A stretch of DNA of 64,000 nt from Saitoella complicata NRRL Y-17804 (taxonomy: Eukaryota; Ascomycota; Saitoellomycetes; Saitoellales; Saitoellaceae). Position numbers and translations under genes: made by a program. The stretch spans positions 1 through 64,000 of the forward strand of contig NW_017567005.1 of the NCBI RefSeq assembly GCF_001661265.1. Direction: 5' to 3'. Of the stretch, positions 10,104 to 20,832 are shown in pieces (the stretch's first letter is position 1; the number at the start of each line of letters is the position of its first letter). The notes under the pieces were generated by a model. That model saw only the letters and a list, made by a program, of their open reading frames with translations. It did not search any database and was not told the origin of the DNA.

Positions 10104-11465
10104 CTACTCCATAAAGTCCTCCTGATTCTCAAACAAATAATTTGCCGTAACCTCCTCATCCTTATCACAAGCAAAATACGCCTGCACAACAACATCCCTC
10201 TCGAACCCCAACCCAACCAACCTCTCAATCGCATCCCGCTCCGCCTCCGTGACTTCGACTCTCATCATGCCATCTCCTCCACCTTCGAAATCCTCGTCCC
10301 CTTCGTCATCGAGACCGGGCATTCCTTCGGCAAGGAGTGCGAGGAATGCTTCGGTATTGGCGTTGATGAGGGCTGCGAGGCCGGGGTTGCCTTGTGCGAC
10401 TTGTTGGAGGATCGGCTCGAGCATTGCGGGGTTTTGGTGCACAACCTGACGCAATTGCTGAAATTGGGGGTTGTTCCGCAAGAAATCCAGGTTTGACGCC
10501 GCGGCGGCCGCAGCCCCTCCAGGAGCAGCACCAGCAGGTGGGTTCTGTGCCGCAGCAGCAGCAGCCTCGAACATATTCCCACTTCGCCCCGCAGCCTGAG
10601 GAGCAGCAGGTGTCTCCGCAACACCCCCAGTCTGCGCAGCAGGCGTAGCGGGAACCGCACCACCTTGGGCTTGTGCCGGTGCCGGTGCCGGTGCCGGTGC
10701 CTGCTCACGCAACAAATGCTCGGGAATCCCGGTCAAGAGATACTCGACCGCACGATCGGGGTTATTGAATGCGGCGCGCATGGCACGCTCGACCTCAGCC
10801 CTTTCGTATCCCATCTCGAGCATATTTGCGATTGCTTGTTCGCGGGCGCCGCCCATTGCTAGGGCGGAGGGGTCGTTGAAGGCGGGAGGGGCGGTGGAGG
10901 CGGGAGCTGGGGTTGCGGGTTCAGCGGGGGCAGCGGCGGATGCGGCGGATGCAGATTCGGCTGCGGGTGCGGATGATGGTGCTGATGCTGGCTCGGGAGC
11001 TGGGGCGGCGGCGGGGGTGGTGTTGGTTTGGGCTGCGGGTGCGGGGGTTGCTGGCTCTGCGGGCTTAGGTGCGGCCTTGGGCTGTGATGACGGAGGTTAG
11101 CTGCTGTTTGTGCAATTCTTGCGAGCGAGTACGGAGGGATGGTGGACCGAGCATACACCCCGGAGATACCATTGATCCCGGGATGTATGCTATGCTTCTC
11201 CACTCCCAATTGCCACACCCCAAGCATCAAGGCTCAAACAACTCACCTTGCTAACCATACACACAACAAAATCCTTCTCCTTCACACCAACCTCCTCAAC
11301 AGTCTTCTCATCCCCCAAAATCTTCCCCGAGAAAATCAGTTTCTGGTTCTTGGCTTCATACCCCTTCTCTTCCTCGATCTTGGCCTTGATTTGTGCGACG
11401 GTGTCGGAGGGCTCGACGTCGATGGTGAACTTTTGTTGCTGGAGGTTCTTGAGGGTGAGCTTCAT
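10104..11465 (-). CDS. RAD23: UV excision repair protein Rad23 (UBL-UBA shuttle)
   Basis: Exon 1 (11465-11247) encodes the ubiquitin-like domain, [17 protein letters not shown] to CMVSK. A 165-nt intron follows (11246-11082; GTGAGT donor, ATCACAG acceptor), then exon 2 (11081-10104). The total is 398 aa. Domain order: UBL 1-73; Pro/Ala-rich linker; UBA1 about 149-190 ([20 protein letters not shown]); Ala/Gln-rich linker; STI1/XPC-binding segment about 250-305 ([12 protein letters not shown]); UBA2 about 350-395 ([19 protein letters not shown]). Rad23 pairs with Rad4 in nucleotide excision repair and carries ubiquitinated proteins to the proteasome. The N-terminal intron separates the UBL module cleanly from the rest. 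Confidence 0.96.
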
Positions 11466-11757
11466 CTTGACGGGAATGGCTCTGAAGTGGGAATTTTAAG
11501 GGTTGATAGGGGTCAATTGGGATGTATGCGCATACCTTTTGGAGTTCTGGTGATGAGTGCGGCGGTACTGCGTGCGTAATCACCAGCCGCAATCCAGGGA
11601 CCGTCCCCCGCGTAACCCGTGGGATAGTACAACAAAAATGAATGACATTAATTGAACTTGTATTTCTACCATAAGGGCAGAAACAATTAACGAGTTCCGG
11701 TTTACGTTATGCTATAGTACACTACCTAGTTCCTCCCAAACCCCTACACCCTACACC

Positions 11758-14700
11758 CTACAGCTGCAAAGCATCCTTCAACAAGTTCTGCTCCTCCTGC
11801 TTGTGCTGCAACTTGTTTCCAGTAGCAACGGAAGCACTTGGTGCACGACCGGCGTACCTGGCCACCAAATCCTTCTTACCCATCTCCTGCATCAAGGTGT
11901 GCAAACGAGGCTGCACGAAAGACCATGCACCAGCGTTGAGAGGCTCCTCTTGACACCAGACGAGATCCTGCAAGTTGGTGTATTTTTCGAGGATGTCCTT
12001 CAAGACGGCGAAGGGGAAGGGGTGCAACTGCTCGACACGGACAATAGCGACGTCATCCAACTTGCCAGTCTCGCGAGCCTTGTGGAGGGCAGCGAAGACC
12101 TGACCAGAACAGAGAACGACACGCTTGCACTCGGATTCGGGCTTGAGGGTACCGTCCTTGTGTCCAGGATCAGGCAAGACGCGCTGGAAGTGCGACTCAC
12201 CAGTGAACTCCTCCAAGTCAGACCTGGCGAGAGGATGTCTCAACAAGGCCTTAGAAAAGAACAAGATCAAAGGCTTGCGGAATTCGCGGTGAATCTGGCG
12301 ACGGAGGGTGTGGAACATGTTGGCCGGAGTGGTAGGGTAGACGATCTGCATGTTGCAGTCCTGGTGCTGACGCTGCAACTTTTCGGGGGAGGGGTAGACA
12401 CGGGGGTCCTCGTTACACAACTGCAAGTAACGCTCCATACGTCCGGAAGAGTGCTCAGGACCCTGACCATCGTATCCGTGGGGAAGGGACATAATCAAAC
12501 CAGAACGCTGGAGCCACTTAGTTTCAGCGGAAGCGATGAACTGATCGATAATGACCTGAGCAGTGTTGGCGAAGTCACCGAACTGAGCCTCCCACATGAC
12601 CAAAGCATGGGGAGATGTCAAGGAGTAACCGTACTCGAAACCGAGGACACCGTACTCGGACAAGTGAGAGTTAGAGATGACGAACGAAGCCTGCTCCGCG
12701 TCCAAAGCCTGCAGAGGAACGTGAGTACCCTCGTTCTGCTGGTCGTGAAGAACGGCGTGACGCTGAGAGAACGTACCACGCTCGACATCCTGTCCGGAAA
12801 CACGGACGTGGGTACCCTCCTTCAACAACGAACCGAAAGCCAAAGCCTCACCGGTAGCCATGTCGATACCCTTACCATCCTCGACGGACTTTCCACGCTG
12901 CTTCAAGATACGGGCCAAGTTCTTGTGGAGGGTGAATCCCTCAGGCACGGAAGAAACGACACGACCAATCTCCTTCAACACCTTCTCGTCAACAGCAGTA
13001 GGCAAGTGAGGCAAGATCTCGGTAGCCAAAGTCTTGGGGGAGGCAAAGCCATTCCATGCAGCAGTCAACCACTCACGGGCAGTAGGTTCGTATTCTGGTG
13101 CCTTCTTGAAGCTCTCCTCGAGGGTGTTCCAGACCCACTGCTTGTGCTCATCGATATCCTGCTGGGTGAAGCTACCCTCCTCGATCAACTTAGCGGTGTA
13201 GATCTCCAACGCGGTCTTCTTCTTGGCGATGGTGTTGTACATGCGAGGCTGAGTGAACATAGGCTGGTCAGTCTCGTTGTGACCGTGCTTACGGTAACAG
13301 ACGAGGTCGATGACGACGTCGGTCTTGAAGGTCTGACGCCACTCAGCGGCGAGGTTGTGGATGTAGGTAACGGCCTCGACATCGTCTCCGTTAACGTGGA
13401 AGACGGGGGCGTCGATAGCCTTGGCGATGTCGGAACAGTAGGGGGTGGAACGCGAGAAACGGGGGTCAGTAGTGAAACCAATCTGGTTGTTCACGACAAT
13501 ATGGATGGTACCACCGGTAGAGTATCCGGGCAAGTTAGCCATACCCATGGTCTCGTAGACGACACCCTGTCCAGAGAAAGCAGCATCACCGTGCAACAAG
13601 ACACCCATAGACTTGTGGTGGTCCTTCTCGTCGTTGGAGAAGTGCTGGATGGCACGGGTCTTACCCAAGACGACGGGGTCCTCCGCCTCCAAGTGGGAGG
13701 GGTTAGCGACCAAGGAGAGGGAGACACGCTTTCCGGAGGGAGTGGGGCGCTCGTAGTTCATACCCAAGTGGTACTTGACGTCACCAGATCCCTCGTCAGA
13801 AGGCTCCTGGGTACCGGCAAACTCAGAGAAGATGGACTCGTTGGGCTTACGGACGACGTTGGAGAGGACGTTCAAGCGACCACGGTGAGGCATACCGATG
13901 ACAATGGAACGGATACCCTGGTCGACAGAAGTGTCGATCAACGCCTTCATACCGGGGATAAGGGTCTCACCACCCTCCAAACCGAAACGCTTGTCGTTAG
14001 GGTACTTGGAGGCCAAGAACCTCTCGAAAGAGTCAGACCAGATCAAACGGTCCAAGATACGTCTCTTCTCATCCTTGGAAAACTGGTAGGGTTTGGGGAC
14101 CTCGACGCGCTCGCGGATCCAGTCGCAGCGGGTACGGTCGGGGATGTGGACGTATTCGATACCGTAGGCACCAGAGTAGATCTTCTCGCAAGCGGCGATA
14201 ATCTCCTTCAACTTCATCTTCTCCTTTCCGCCGTCACGCGCGAAACGAGGCAAGATACCCGGGCCAAGGGTGAACTCCTTCTCGAGGTCCTTCTCGGTCC
14301 ATCCATAGTGCTCCAACTTCAACTCGACGGGGGTGCCGGCAGCGAGGTCAGCGGTGTCCTTGATACCGAGGGGGTCGATCTTTGCCTTGTGGTGACCGCG
14401 AACCTGGTAAGCACGGACGAGGAGCTGCACCTTCAAGTGGTCAGTAACCTCGGAGCTGGCACCGGTAATACCGGCGCCGGGGACGATGCTGGGAACACCA
14501 CCAGCAGGTGTAGGCACGTTTCCTGGCACGATAGTAGGTGGTGCCTGGAATGCCTGTGCGGGATCAACGCCCTCGGTCTCCATGTTCTTGAAGTACACTT
14601 GCCACGAAATGTGGACGGAAGAAGGGTCCTTGCGCCATGCCATGTACATCTCATCGACATAGTTGGCGGAGTTACCCTGGAGGAAAGCATCGCTGCCGGA

Positions 14701-14841
14701 AGCGTAGGAGCGAGAGGAGATGATGGAGGGAGCGGCCGAGCGGCGGGAGGCGAGGGAGTATGTGTTGAGGCCTTGGCGAGCGACGGCCTGGCCGGACCGT
14801 GCTCGCAGTCTCGATGATTGTGAGAGGATGTTCCTCAGCAT
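11758..14841 (-). CDS. KGD1: 2-oxoglutarate dehydrogenase E1 component, mitochondrial
   Basis: Uninterrupted frame of 1027 aa, close to yeast Kgd1. It is the thiamine-diphosphate decarboxylase of the 2-oxoglutarate dehydrogenase complex, converting 2-oxoglutarate toward succinyl-CoA in the TCA cycle. The N-terminus is a Ser/Arg-rich mitochondrial presequence ([17 protein letters not shown]), followed by [20 protein letters not shown], the E1 signature. Other landmarks are [14 protein letters not shown], the ThDP region [20 protein letters not shown], and [11 protein letters not shown]. Codon use is strongly biased, as in highly expressed genes, and this leaves a nearly full-length antisense frame that I treat as an artefact. 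The absence of introns in a 3-kb gene also fits high expression. Confidence 0.98.
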   Translation of the reverse strand: MLRNILSQSSRLRARSGQAVARQGLNTYSLASRRSAAPSIISSRSYASGSDAFLQGNSANYVDEMYMAWRKDPSSVHISWQVYFKNMETEGVDPAQAFQAPPTIVPGNVPTPAGGVPSIVPGAGITGASSEVTDHLKVQLLVRAYQVRGHHKAKIDPLGIKDTADLAAGTPVELKLEHYGWTEKDLEKEFTLGPGILPRFARDGGKEKMKLKEIIAACEKIYSGAYGIEYVHIPDRTRCDWIRERVEVPKPYQFSKDEKRRILDRLIWSDSFERFLASKYPNDKRFGLEGGETLIPGMKALIDTSVDQGIRSIVIGMPHRGRLNVLSNVVRKPNESIFSEFAGTQEPSDEGSGDVKYHLGMNYERPTPSGKRVSLSLVANPSHLEAEDPVVLGKTRAIQHFSNDEKDHHKSMGVLLHGDAAFSGQGVVYETMGMANLPGYSTGGTIHIVVNNQIGFTTDPRFSRSTPYCSDIAKAIDAPVFHVNGDDVEAVTYIHNLAAEWRQTFKTDVVIDLVCYRKHGHNETDQPMFTQPRMYNTIAKKKTALEIYTAKLIEEGSFTQQDIDEHKQWVWNTLEESFKKAPEYEPTAREWLTAAWNGFASPKTLATEILPHLPTAVDEKVLKEIGRVVSSVPEGFTLHKNLARILKQRGKSVEDGKGIDMATGEALAFGSLLKEGTHVRVSGQDVERGTFSQRHAVLHDQQNEGTHVPLQALDAEQASFVISNSHLSEYGVLGFEYGYSLTSPHALVMWEAQFGDFANTAQVIIDQFIASAETKWLQRSGLIMSLPHGYDGQGPEHSSGRMERYLQLCNEDPRVYPSPEKLQRQHQDCNMQIVYPTTPANMFHTLRRQIHREFRKPLILFFSKALLRHPLARSDLEEFTGESHFQRVLPDPGHKDGTLKPESECKRVVLCSGQVFAALHKARETGKLDDVAIVRVEQLHPFPFAVLKDILEKYTNLQDLVWCQEEPLNAGAWSFVQPRLHTLMQEMGKKDLVARYAGRAPSASVATGNKLQHKQEEQNLLKDALQL

Positions 14842-15434
14842 TATGAGGGTATTTGGTATAGAGGGATCGTATCAACCCTTTTCGGGGGCGAGTGGTGGGT
14901 TGTTCGGAAACAATTGCAGGTCCTCGATTGGCGATGAGGTCGGTCCTCCGAGACGGCAGCTGCACGGGTGAGTGGAACATTTTACGCGGGATATCTACAA
15001 GCCGTAAAAGTGCTGGGATTATTATAACAGTAAATGAGGAAGAATGAATGCATGCCGAGCAGGATTCATGTTTTTGGATGTCGCCCGGCGGTGGTGCCCC
15101 TCTGGAGATATCCCGACCAACTCCGGGATTGAGGTTCTCTGAGGCTCTTAAACAGGCGTCACAGTCGCCTTGAATAACAGTGTGGTGGTTGTGCTCCCTT
15201 GCTACGGTGTTCGTAAGACCAGCCAGAACCGTCGCAATCCACGTCAGCTGCGCGTTCTCGTACCGGGATTTGAAAACAAACTCCAATCAATGGCCTAAAA
15301 CAAAGCACAAAGCTAACTCCGTATACCTACCGGATGCAGAACCCGTCTCACATAATATCGTACACCTTTACTTCCATTGCCCGTAATCAAACATGATTCC
15401 TTTCCCTTCCCTGACCGTCTCCCTGCAATGCTCT
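14842..15434. other. Intergenic region upstream of KGD1
   Basis: 593 bases. The first part is the KGD1 promoter and leader. A minus-strand frame extends upstream of KGD1 but has no protein-like character. I see no repeat or RNA gene. The far end is the 3' flank of the next minus-strand gene. Confidence 0.5.
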
Positions 15435-16643
15435 TCATCGAAACTCAACCTTCCCCTCCGACTTCCTCCCCCTCGTCCCCCAAAACCCAACATACTCCAA
15501 ATCCACATTCCCCTCCAAATCCTCATCATCCCCGAAAATCTTCAACACGACGTATCGCGCACTAATCGGTGGATTAAACGTTATCACCGCTTCCGCGCCA
15601 CCGGTGGGAGTGGGGTAGTAGGCGTTTGTGCCCAGGGAAGAGCCAGGTGGGGTTGTCGAGGTCGTGGGTTCCGGTGGACGGAGGATAAACGATGCAACGG
15701 GCGTTGTCTGGTCATTTCCGTTCGTAGAGGGTTTAGGACTATACCCTCCCTGCGACGGCGACCCCGGACTCGCGCTTCCAGGCCTGTAACTGAAGTACAT
15801 CTCTTCCCCCACAGCCCTAAACTCCCTCTCCCAATCAGACCCTTCCTCAGAATGCGCCGAGTGTGTCCCATGATCACCCTTCACACCTGGCCGATTCCAC
15901 CCCTCAATCCTTTCGAACCCAATATCCTCCATTCCAACAAACACCAATCCTCCCAACGGCGGACTCGTATACCTCTGTGGATCAGCCCCTCTCACGACGA
16001 TCTTCGACAACGAAAAAGGCTCGAGATAGGATGATTGCGGGAGGTGGAGTGCGAATTTCAGGTTGATGTTGTCGTTGTTGGAAGTGCAATATACACTCGT
16101 TGGGTCGGGGTGTAACATCCCCTCAGGCGGATACTGAATGGGATCATAACACCCTCCATCCTCGAGCACCAACCTCAACGGCAGCTGATCCTGTTCCAAC
16201 TCCGGCCTGGGTTTCTGCACCGACATCTTCGGCGGGGGGCGCGCATACGGGGAAGCACGGATAAGTCTTCTCGCACTCCTCATGACCCCCGACGTGTCCA
16301 ACCTCTCACTGGAACGCTCTAGTGCGCGGAGATTGGGGGCATATCCGAATAAACGCCCATACGTATACGGCGGTGGTCCCCTGCCTACACCCTCCATATG
16401 GTCTCGGCGGTCTCTTCGGTCGTTGTATGCGGACATTGTGGTGTAGAAATCGCGACCGGTATCGCCACCGCCGCCGTACGCGCCGTTTCCGTATCCGTGA
16501 CCCCCGGCCCCATACGTAGATCTATACGGATGTTCATGCCCAGGGTGAGGGAGGGCGCGTCTCTCATCCTCCTCGGACTCATAATCGATGAGGTCCTCCG
16601 GGTCATGGGACTCCACATATGGTTGACGTGGTGTCAGTGGCAT
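15435..16643 (-). CDS. Hypothetical protein with a Doc1/galactose-binding-like beta-sandwich
   Basis: Single exon, 402 aa. Residues 1-135 are disordered and Gly/Tyr/Arg-rich after an acidic start (DPEDLIDYESEEDERR). Residues about 145-400 alternate beta strands: LVLEDGGCYDP, SVYCTSNNDNINLKFALHL, FSLSKIVVRG, LGGLVFVGMEDIGFERIEGW, MYFSYRPG, and a last strand ISARYVVLKIFGDDEDLE ending in VDLEYVGFWG. This pattern, with a final strand naming surface residues after a loop, recalls the APC10/DOC and discoidin jelly-roll. I recall fungal proteins of this type without known function. No membrane segment is seen. It is divergent from AOS1 across a short promoter. Confidence 0.65.
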   Translation of the reverse strand: MPLTPRQPYVESHDPEDLIDYESEEDERRALPHPGHEHPYRSTYGAGGHGYGNGAYGGGGDTGRDFYTTMSAYNDRRDRRDHMEGVGRGPPPYTYGRLFGYAPNLRALERSSERLDTSGVMRSARRLIRASPYARPPPKMSVQKPRPELEQDQLPLRLVLEDGGCYDPIQYPPEGMLHPDPTSVYCTSNNDNINLKFALHLPQSSYLEPFSLSKIVVRGADPQRYTSPPLGGLVFVGMEDIGFERIEGWNRPGVKGDHGTHSAHSEEGSDWEREFRAVGEEMYFSYRPGSASPGSPSQGGYSPKPSTNGNDQTTPVASFILRPPEPTTSTTPPGSSLGTNAYYPTPTGGAEAVITFNPPISARYVVLKIFGDDEDLEGNVDLEYVGFWGTRGRKSEGKVEFR

Positions 16644-16774
16644 CTCTGTCTAAGGATGTTTTGGATGGGAGGAGGCGGTGGGTGTAGGTGTTGGGGTTAG
16701 GTGAACCATACGTCAGACTTTCCCCGGATTTGGGATGGTGCATGTAACGTGGACACCTCCCGACGTCTTCGCCT

Positions 16775-16797
16775 CCCCCCCCCCCCCCCCCCCCCCC
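16775..16797. repeat. Poly-C homopolymer (23 C)
   Basis: A run of 23 cytosines lies in the 175-bp divergent promoter between the minus-strand beta-sandwich protein gene and AOS1, ending 21 bases before the AOS1 start codon. Long dC:dG tracts are mutable and resist nucleosomes; the exact length may be uncertain because of sequencing slippage. Confidence 0.9.
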
Positions 16798-16818
16798 TGC
16801 CAACCCAGAACAATCACA

Positions 16819-17890
16819 ATGGACGAGGCAATCAGCGCAGACGAAATCGCCCTCTACGACCGCCAAATCCGCCTCTGGGGCCTCCAAGCCCAACAACGCC
16901 TGCGAAACGCTAATATCCTCCTCATCTCCCTCCACGCCCTCTCAGCCGAAACCGCCAAAAACCTCGTCCTCGCCGGAATCGGGCGTTTAACACTCCTAGA
17001 TCCCTGCCGCGTCTCCCCCTCCGATCTCGGTGCGAACTTTTTCCTGGAAGAAGGCGATGTGGGAAAGGGGAGAGCGGAGGCAGTGGTGGAGAGGGTGAAG
17101 AGGTTGAATCCGAGGGTTGAGGTTGTTGTTGATAGGGGGTTGGTCGGGGAGAGGGATGAAGGATTTTTTGGGGGGTTTGATTTGGTTGTTGCGACGGAGA
17201 TGGGGTTTGATGAGCTCGTACGTCGTGTCCCCCTCACCTTCCTTTCGGTGTGCTGATTGGTTTGGTGTGTAGGTCAAGATCAACAACCACTGCCGGAATA
17301 CGAATACCCCATTCTACGCAGCAGCCACCCACGGCCTCTACGGCTACATCTTCGCCGATCTAGGGTCGCACACCTATACCCTCTCCTCACCCGACCCAAA
17401 AGCAAAAGTGGTACCCAGGCAAACACCACCAATGATCACGACCCCACACACAAAAACCTGGGACCCCCTCTCCACAGTCCTAGGCGAAGAGCGAAAAGAG
17501 GCATTTGGGACGGGAATGAGGCCGAAACTTAGGAAGAGGGTGAGTCCCGTCTTACCGGCTCTATTAGCGACATGGGATATCTATCCCCACATTCACCCCG
17601 CCCACCCCGAACCCATCGACCCAGACCCCATCACGATCGCAGATTTCTCCGCAGCAACACACTCCGCCGCCCGCTCTCTCGGCCTGGACGCAGACCTCCT
17701 CATCACGGAATCCTTCGTAGAGAGCTGGGTAAGCGGGTTCGGGACGGAATTGAGTCCGGTTGCGGCGGTGGTGGGGGGTGTGTTGGCGCAGGATGTGTTG
17801 AATGTGTTGAGTGGGCGGGAGGAGCCGATTAGGAATTTGTTTGTGTTTGATGGGGAGCAGGGAGGGGCTGGGCCGATTTATTCGATTTAA
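16819..17890 (+). CDS. AOS1: SUMO-activating enzyme subunit 1 (Aos1/SAE1)
   Basis: Exon 1 (16819-17217) and exon 2 (17273-17890) flank a 55-nt phase-0 intron and give 338 aa; yeast Aos1 is about 347. I chose the Met at 16819 because it is followed directly by the family start AISADEIALYDRQIRLWG. The upstream in-frame extension is the translated poly-C tract, so I exclude it. The Rossmann core reads ILLISLHALSAETAKNLVLAGIG, with KINNHCRNTNTPFYAAATHG after the intron and a C-terminal VGGVLAQDVLNVLSG. Aos1 lacks the catalytic Cys, which lies on its partner Uba2; together they adenylate and activate SUMO in the nucleus. The family identity is firm. Confidence 0.93.
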
Positions 17891-17964
17891 GTATAATTCA
17901 CACGGTACTGTAAGGTTGCGTTCTAAAGTCATGCGAATCACGTGTAGCGCGCATAAAATCCTCG

Positions 17965-18932
17965 ATGTCTCGATTGCGCTCCGCTGAAAACTTCGAGCAA
18001 TTGAAGGAAACCGTTGCAGACCTTCAAGCAGCATGGGGCAGGTACGGGGAAGAAGTGGGCTGTTCATATTACGCTCAAGACTGATTTCAGACCTGCCGAC
18101 GGCACCAGCGGTGAATCCGACGGTGAACTACCCAATGCTGCTAGGACGAATATGGGTGGACGCAAGGACAAAGGCGAAAAGAAGTACGGTAACAACCCTA
18201 CGAAGCGCATGCTGAAGGATATTGAGAAGGCAAACGACAACAACCAATTCAAACAGTCGGTTTTGCGAAATGTCGAATCCCTTCCAGATCAGTGGATCTG
18301 CACCGAGCATGAAGGTAGCCCATGCTACATCAATCCCTTCACCAGCGCTCATCAACGGCTCAGCTCTCACCATATTACCCACTGGGCAGAAGCCATGACA
18401 ATACCTCGGCTTGACAAATCTACCAAAGACCCCAGCCTTCGTTAAGTTCAACAAGCCTACACTATCACAATCAGACATCTACGGGACACCATGTCCTGCT
18501 TCTCTTCCGACTCCAGCAACCTCCATGGCGCACCTAACCGCCGTCGGTGCTTCGACCAGAAGTTTTCCCACGCCTAATGAACCTCCCTCAAGCCCATTGA
18601 AAGCTGCAGACGCCACTGATCTGCCCGGTTTCATGAACTTTGTCAACAGGCTTACACCCTCTTATGCTGGTTTTGAACCCTTCGTTGCTGAAGAGGCGCT
18701 GAAGTACAATGGTATGGTATTGGGTAATTTGCCGAATCTGCCACCAGGGCAAGAGATTCCAGGAGTGAAGCTGGGCCATCTTATGGCAATGAAACATCAC
18801 TGGCCAGCGTTTAAGCACAGTAAGAAGGCTTGTCGTAAGTTGGCGGATGAGTTACATGAGATGGATCAGGAGGTCTTCAAGCCCGCTGTCTCGGAGACCT
18901 TCCACCACCTTGAGGATGACGGAGAGCTGTAA
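17965..18932 (+). pseudogene. Cys/His-domain hypothetical gene, frame-shifted or unusually spliced
   Basis: Exon 1 (17965-18041, MSRLRSAENFEQLKETV) joins exon 2 at 18091 through a 49-nt intron. The frame continues through a basic stretch to a domain with WICTEHEGSPCYINPF and HHITHWAEAM, then stops at 18445. A second block in the next frame (about 18399-18932) continues sensibly with LTNLPKTPAFVKFN and ends PAVSETFHHLEDDGEL. Either one frameshift splits the gene, or a 125-nt intron (18313-18437) joins the frames but removes the Cys/His core. The C..H..PCY..WA pattern followed by a Pro-rich strand recalls a widespread fungal domain of unknown role, so I favour a frameshift. It adjoins a transposon. 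Confidence 0.45.
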
Positions 18933-19113
18933 AAGGGATCGAGATAATGCTCGTGGCAATTGACTTTGAGAGGTAGCGGTTGGCAGGGTCTCGTATTTTT
19001 GTAATCCGCAAAAATCGACGAGTGGATACAAATTGACTAGTAGCAGATATTTTTTGACAGGACGGCCGCTGCCTTGTAGATTGGAATGCTGCCTTCCAGT
19101 AGAACTAGTTTTT

Positions 19114-19139
19114 GACGTTTTTTACTTTTGTAATAAGGT
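19114..19139. repeat. Direct repeat, left copy (26 bp)
   Basis: GACGTTTTTTACTTTTGTAA followed by TAAGGT. It matches 20489-20514 at 25 of 26 positions in the same orientation. The two copies bracket the Tc1/mariner transposase. Tc1 elements normally end in inverted repeats, so these may be the edges of a larger insertion or duplicated flank. Confidence 0.8.
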
Positions 19140-19358
19140 TCTTGGTGGATTATGCATGGTCCTCGGGTGTTCTGACGTCCAGAACTGCGCTTGTGTCTGG
19201 TTCATCCAGGAGTCTCCAATTAGATAGTGAATGCCGAAAATGGTATGGGTTAACGAGCAAGAACTATCGTGAGAAAGCAGCTGCGCGAAGGTCTATAAAG
19301 TGTATGTTTGGCTAGATGTACTATGCTATGTCATAGCGAGCAGACCTGGAGTCTCGTC

Positions 19359-20427
19359 TTACGTTTCATTTACGCCAATATTACCCCATGTACTCGCCTC
19401 AGTTTGAGCCAAGCCGTACCCGCATTCACGCATCAAATTGCAACGCTTTTCAGGATAGGCATTGATCGACAAGTCCAACTCTTTACTCAAGAAGTATCCC
19501 GGCTGCTCCATAGCCCACGGGTGCTCACGGTTGCGCTTGATCCAAGACTTGAGCATCGAAAAGGGAATCTCTATGGGGTTGAGATCCGGCGAATACGGTG
19601 GTAGGTACTCGATTCGACATCCATGATCGATGATCAGCTCCCGCACCCTGGGATCATGATGAGTGCCACATTTATCCATGACAACCACACTATGCTTTGC
19701 TGGGAAGGGTTTCAGTACGTTCAGCAGCTTATCGGCCACAAAATCCACGAACCGGTTCGCATCAAAGCTCCCTTGGTAGACCGAATGGCAGATCATCCCT
19801 TCTTGGGAAAACGCAGGCAGTAATGACCATCTCAGACCTCTTCGACGGCCTCGATCTTCACACGCGGGTGAACCATGTGGAGCATACCCAAACTTGCGGT
19901 AAGCAGACCTATTATCGACGGCCGTTTCGTCAAGGAAAACGAGTTGATCGATGGTGTAGTCAGCGAACTGGATGCTATGGTGGCTTCGAAGGGTAGAATT
20001 GCGCTGGGCAGCTCTGACTGAGAGCCTTTTCCGGGTCCACCCGATTTTGCGCAGGTATCTAAAGACATCGAGTTGGTTGAGGTCGGTAGCTAGCAATTCA
20101 TTGATGCAATCAGCTGCTTCATCGTGATATAGCGTAGGAGTATTGCTGTAGAGAATCTGAATGTGCTACAAGCTTTTCAGTCAAGTCATGGAATGCCCGC
20201 GGGAGAGAGCATACCATCCCAATGCCATCTTCAATCTTCCCTGGGCGGCCTAGGTTTGAGTGTTTAGGAGCAGAGGAATAACCAGACGCGTCATACTGGT
20301 TCTTAATTCTGTAAACGGTGGACTTATGCTTTCCGGTCCATTCAGCAATGTCACTCACAGGCTGACCACGGAGCGAATCGCGAATAACTAGAGCGCGCAC
20401 CGCATCACGAACTCGTTTACCTACCAT
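19359..20427 (-). mobile_element. Tc1/mariner-type DNA transposon, transposase gene (DD34E)
   Basis: Exon 1 (20427-20215) encodes a helix-turn-helix domain (VSDIAEWTGKHKSTVYRIKN). A 49-nt intron (20214-20166, donor GTATGC, acceptor TTGTAG) joins exon 2 (20165-19359) in frame, giving a 339-aa transposase. The catalytic triad is visible: VFLDETAVDN, VVVMDKCGTHH (usual form MDN), and YLPPYSPDLNPIE, with 34 residues between the second Asp and the Glu. I see no internal stop, so the protein could be functional. I could not find convincing terminal inverted repeats or a TA target duplication; the ends may have decayed. 25/26 direct repeats lie outside it. Full inactivity or recent loss of ends are both possible. 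Confidence 0.85.
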
Positions 20428-20488
20428 ATGATGACGCGTCCTGGTCTCCTAGGCCCTTGGTTGTCGAGTACGAAGGGTTTTTTGTCTC

Positions 20489-20514
20489 GACGTTTTTTAC
20501 TGTTGTAATAAGGT
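20489..20514. repeat. Direct repeat, right copy (26 bp)
   Basis: GACGTTTTTTACTGTTGTAA followed by TAAGGT, differing from the left copy at one base. It lies about 60 bases outside the transposase start, in the 405-base gap before the BAR-SH3 gene. The rest of that gap shows no gene; it includes the BAR gene promoter with CATATATT at about 20746. Confidence 0.8.
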
Positions 20515-20832
20515 AGCCACACGTGATTCGCATGACACGGGGTTGCTTGATGCAGGGTTCTTGTAGGTTGAGTTGGCACGCATGCGGCACGTCACCATTA
20601 AGGAGGCTAGGGGCCACCCTGACTGATACTTGGCACGTTGCCGTTCCGCGGTGAGTGTTAACAGTCCTTACCATTGGGAAATTGGCAGCATTCACTCCCG
20701 GAGTCTCTCTCCAGTCTCTTTTCCTGCACGGCAGTTTGGGGTACCGCATATATTCCAGCCGTTCTCTCGCTCTTGAAGTTCGCCATCAGTCACTCTCCAA
20801 CAGCAGCTACAACGTCCAAGCCAACACTCACC

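Noticed and set aside
11803-14817. 1004-codon plus-strand frame opposite KGD1
   Set aside because: It mirrors KGD1 codon by codon, has no recognisable domain and an unbalanced composition; codon bias of the sense gene explains it.
14672-15286. Minus-strand frame upstream of KGD1
   Set aside because: It overlaps the KGD1 start in another frame and lacks protein-like structure.
16735-16818. In-frame N-terminal extension of AOS1
   Set aside because: It translates the poly-C run into prolines and precedes the conserved start of the family.
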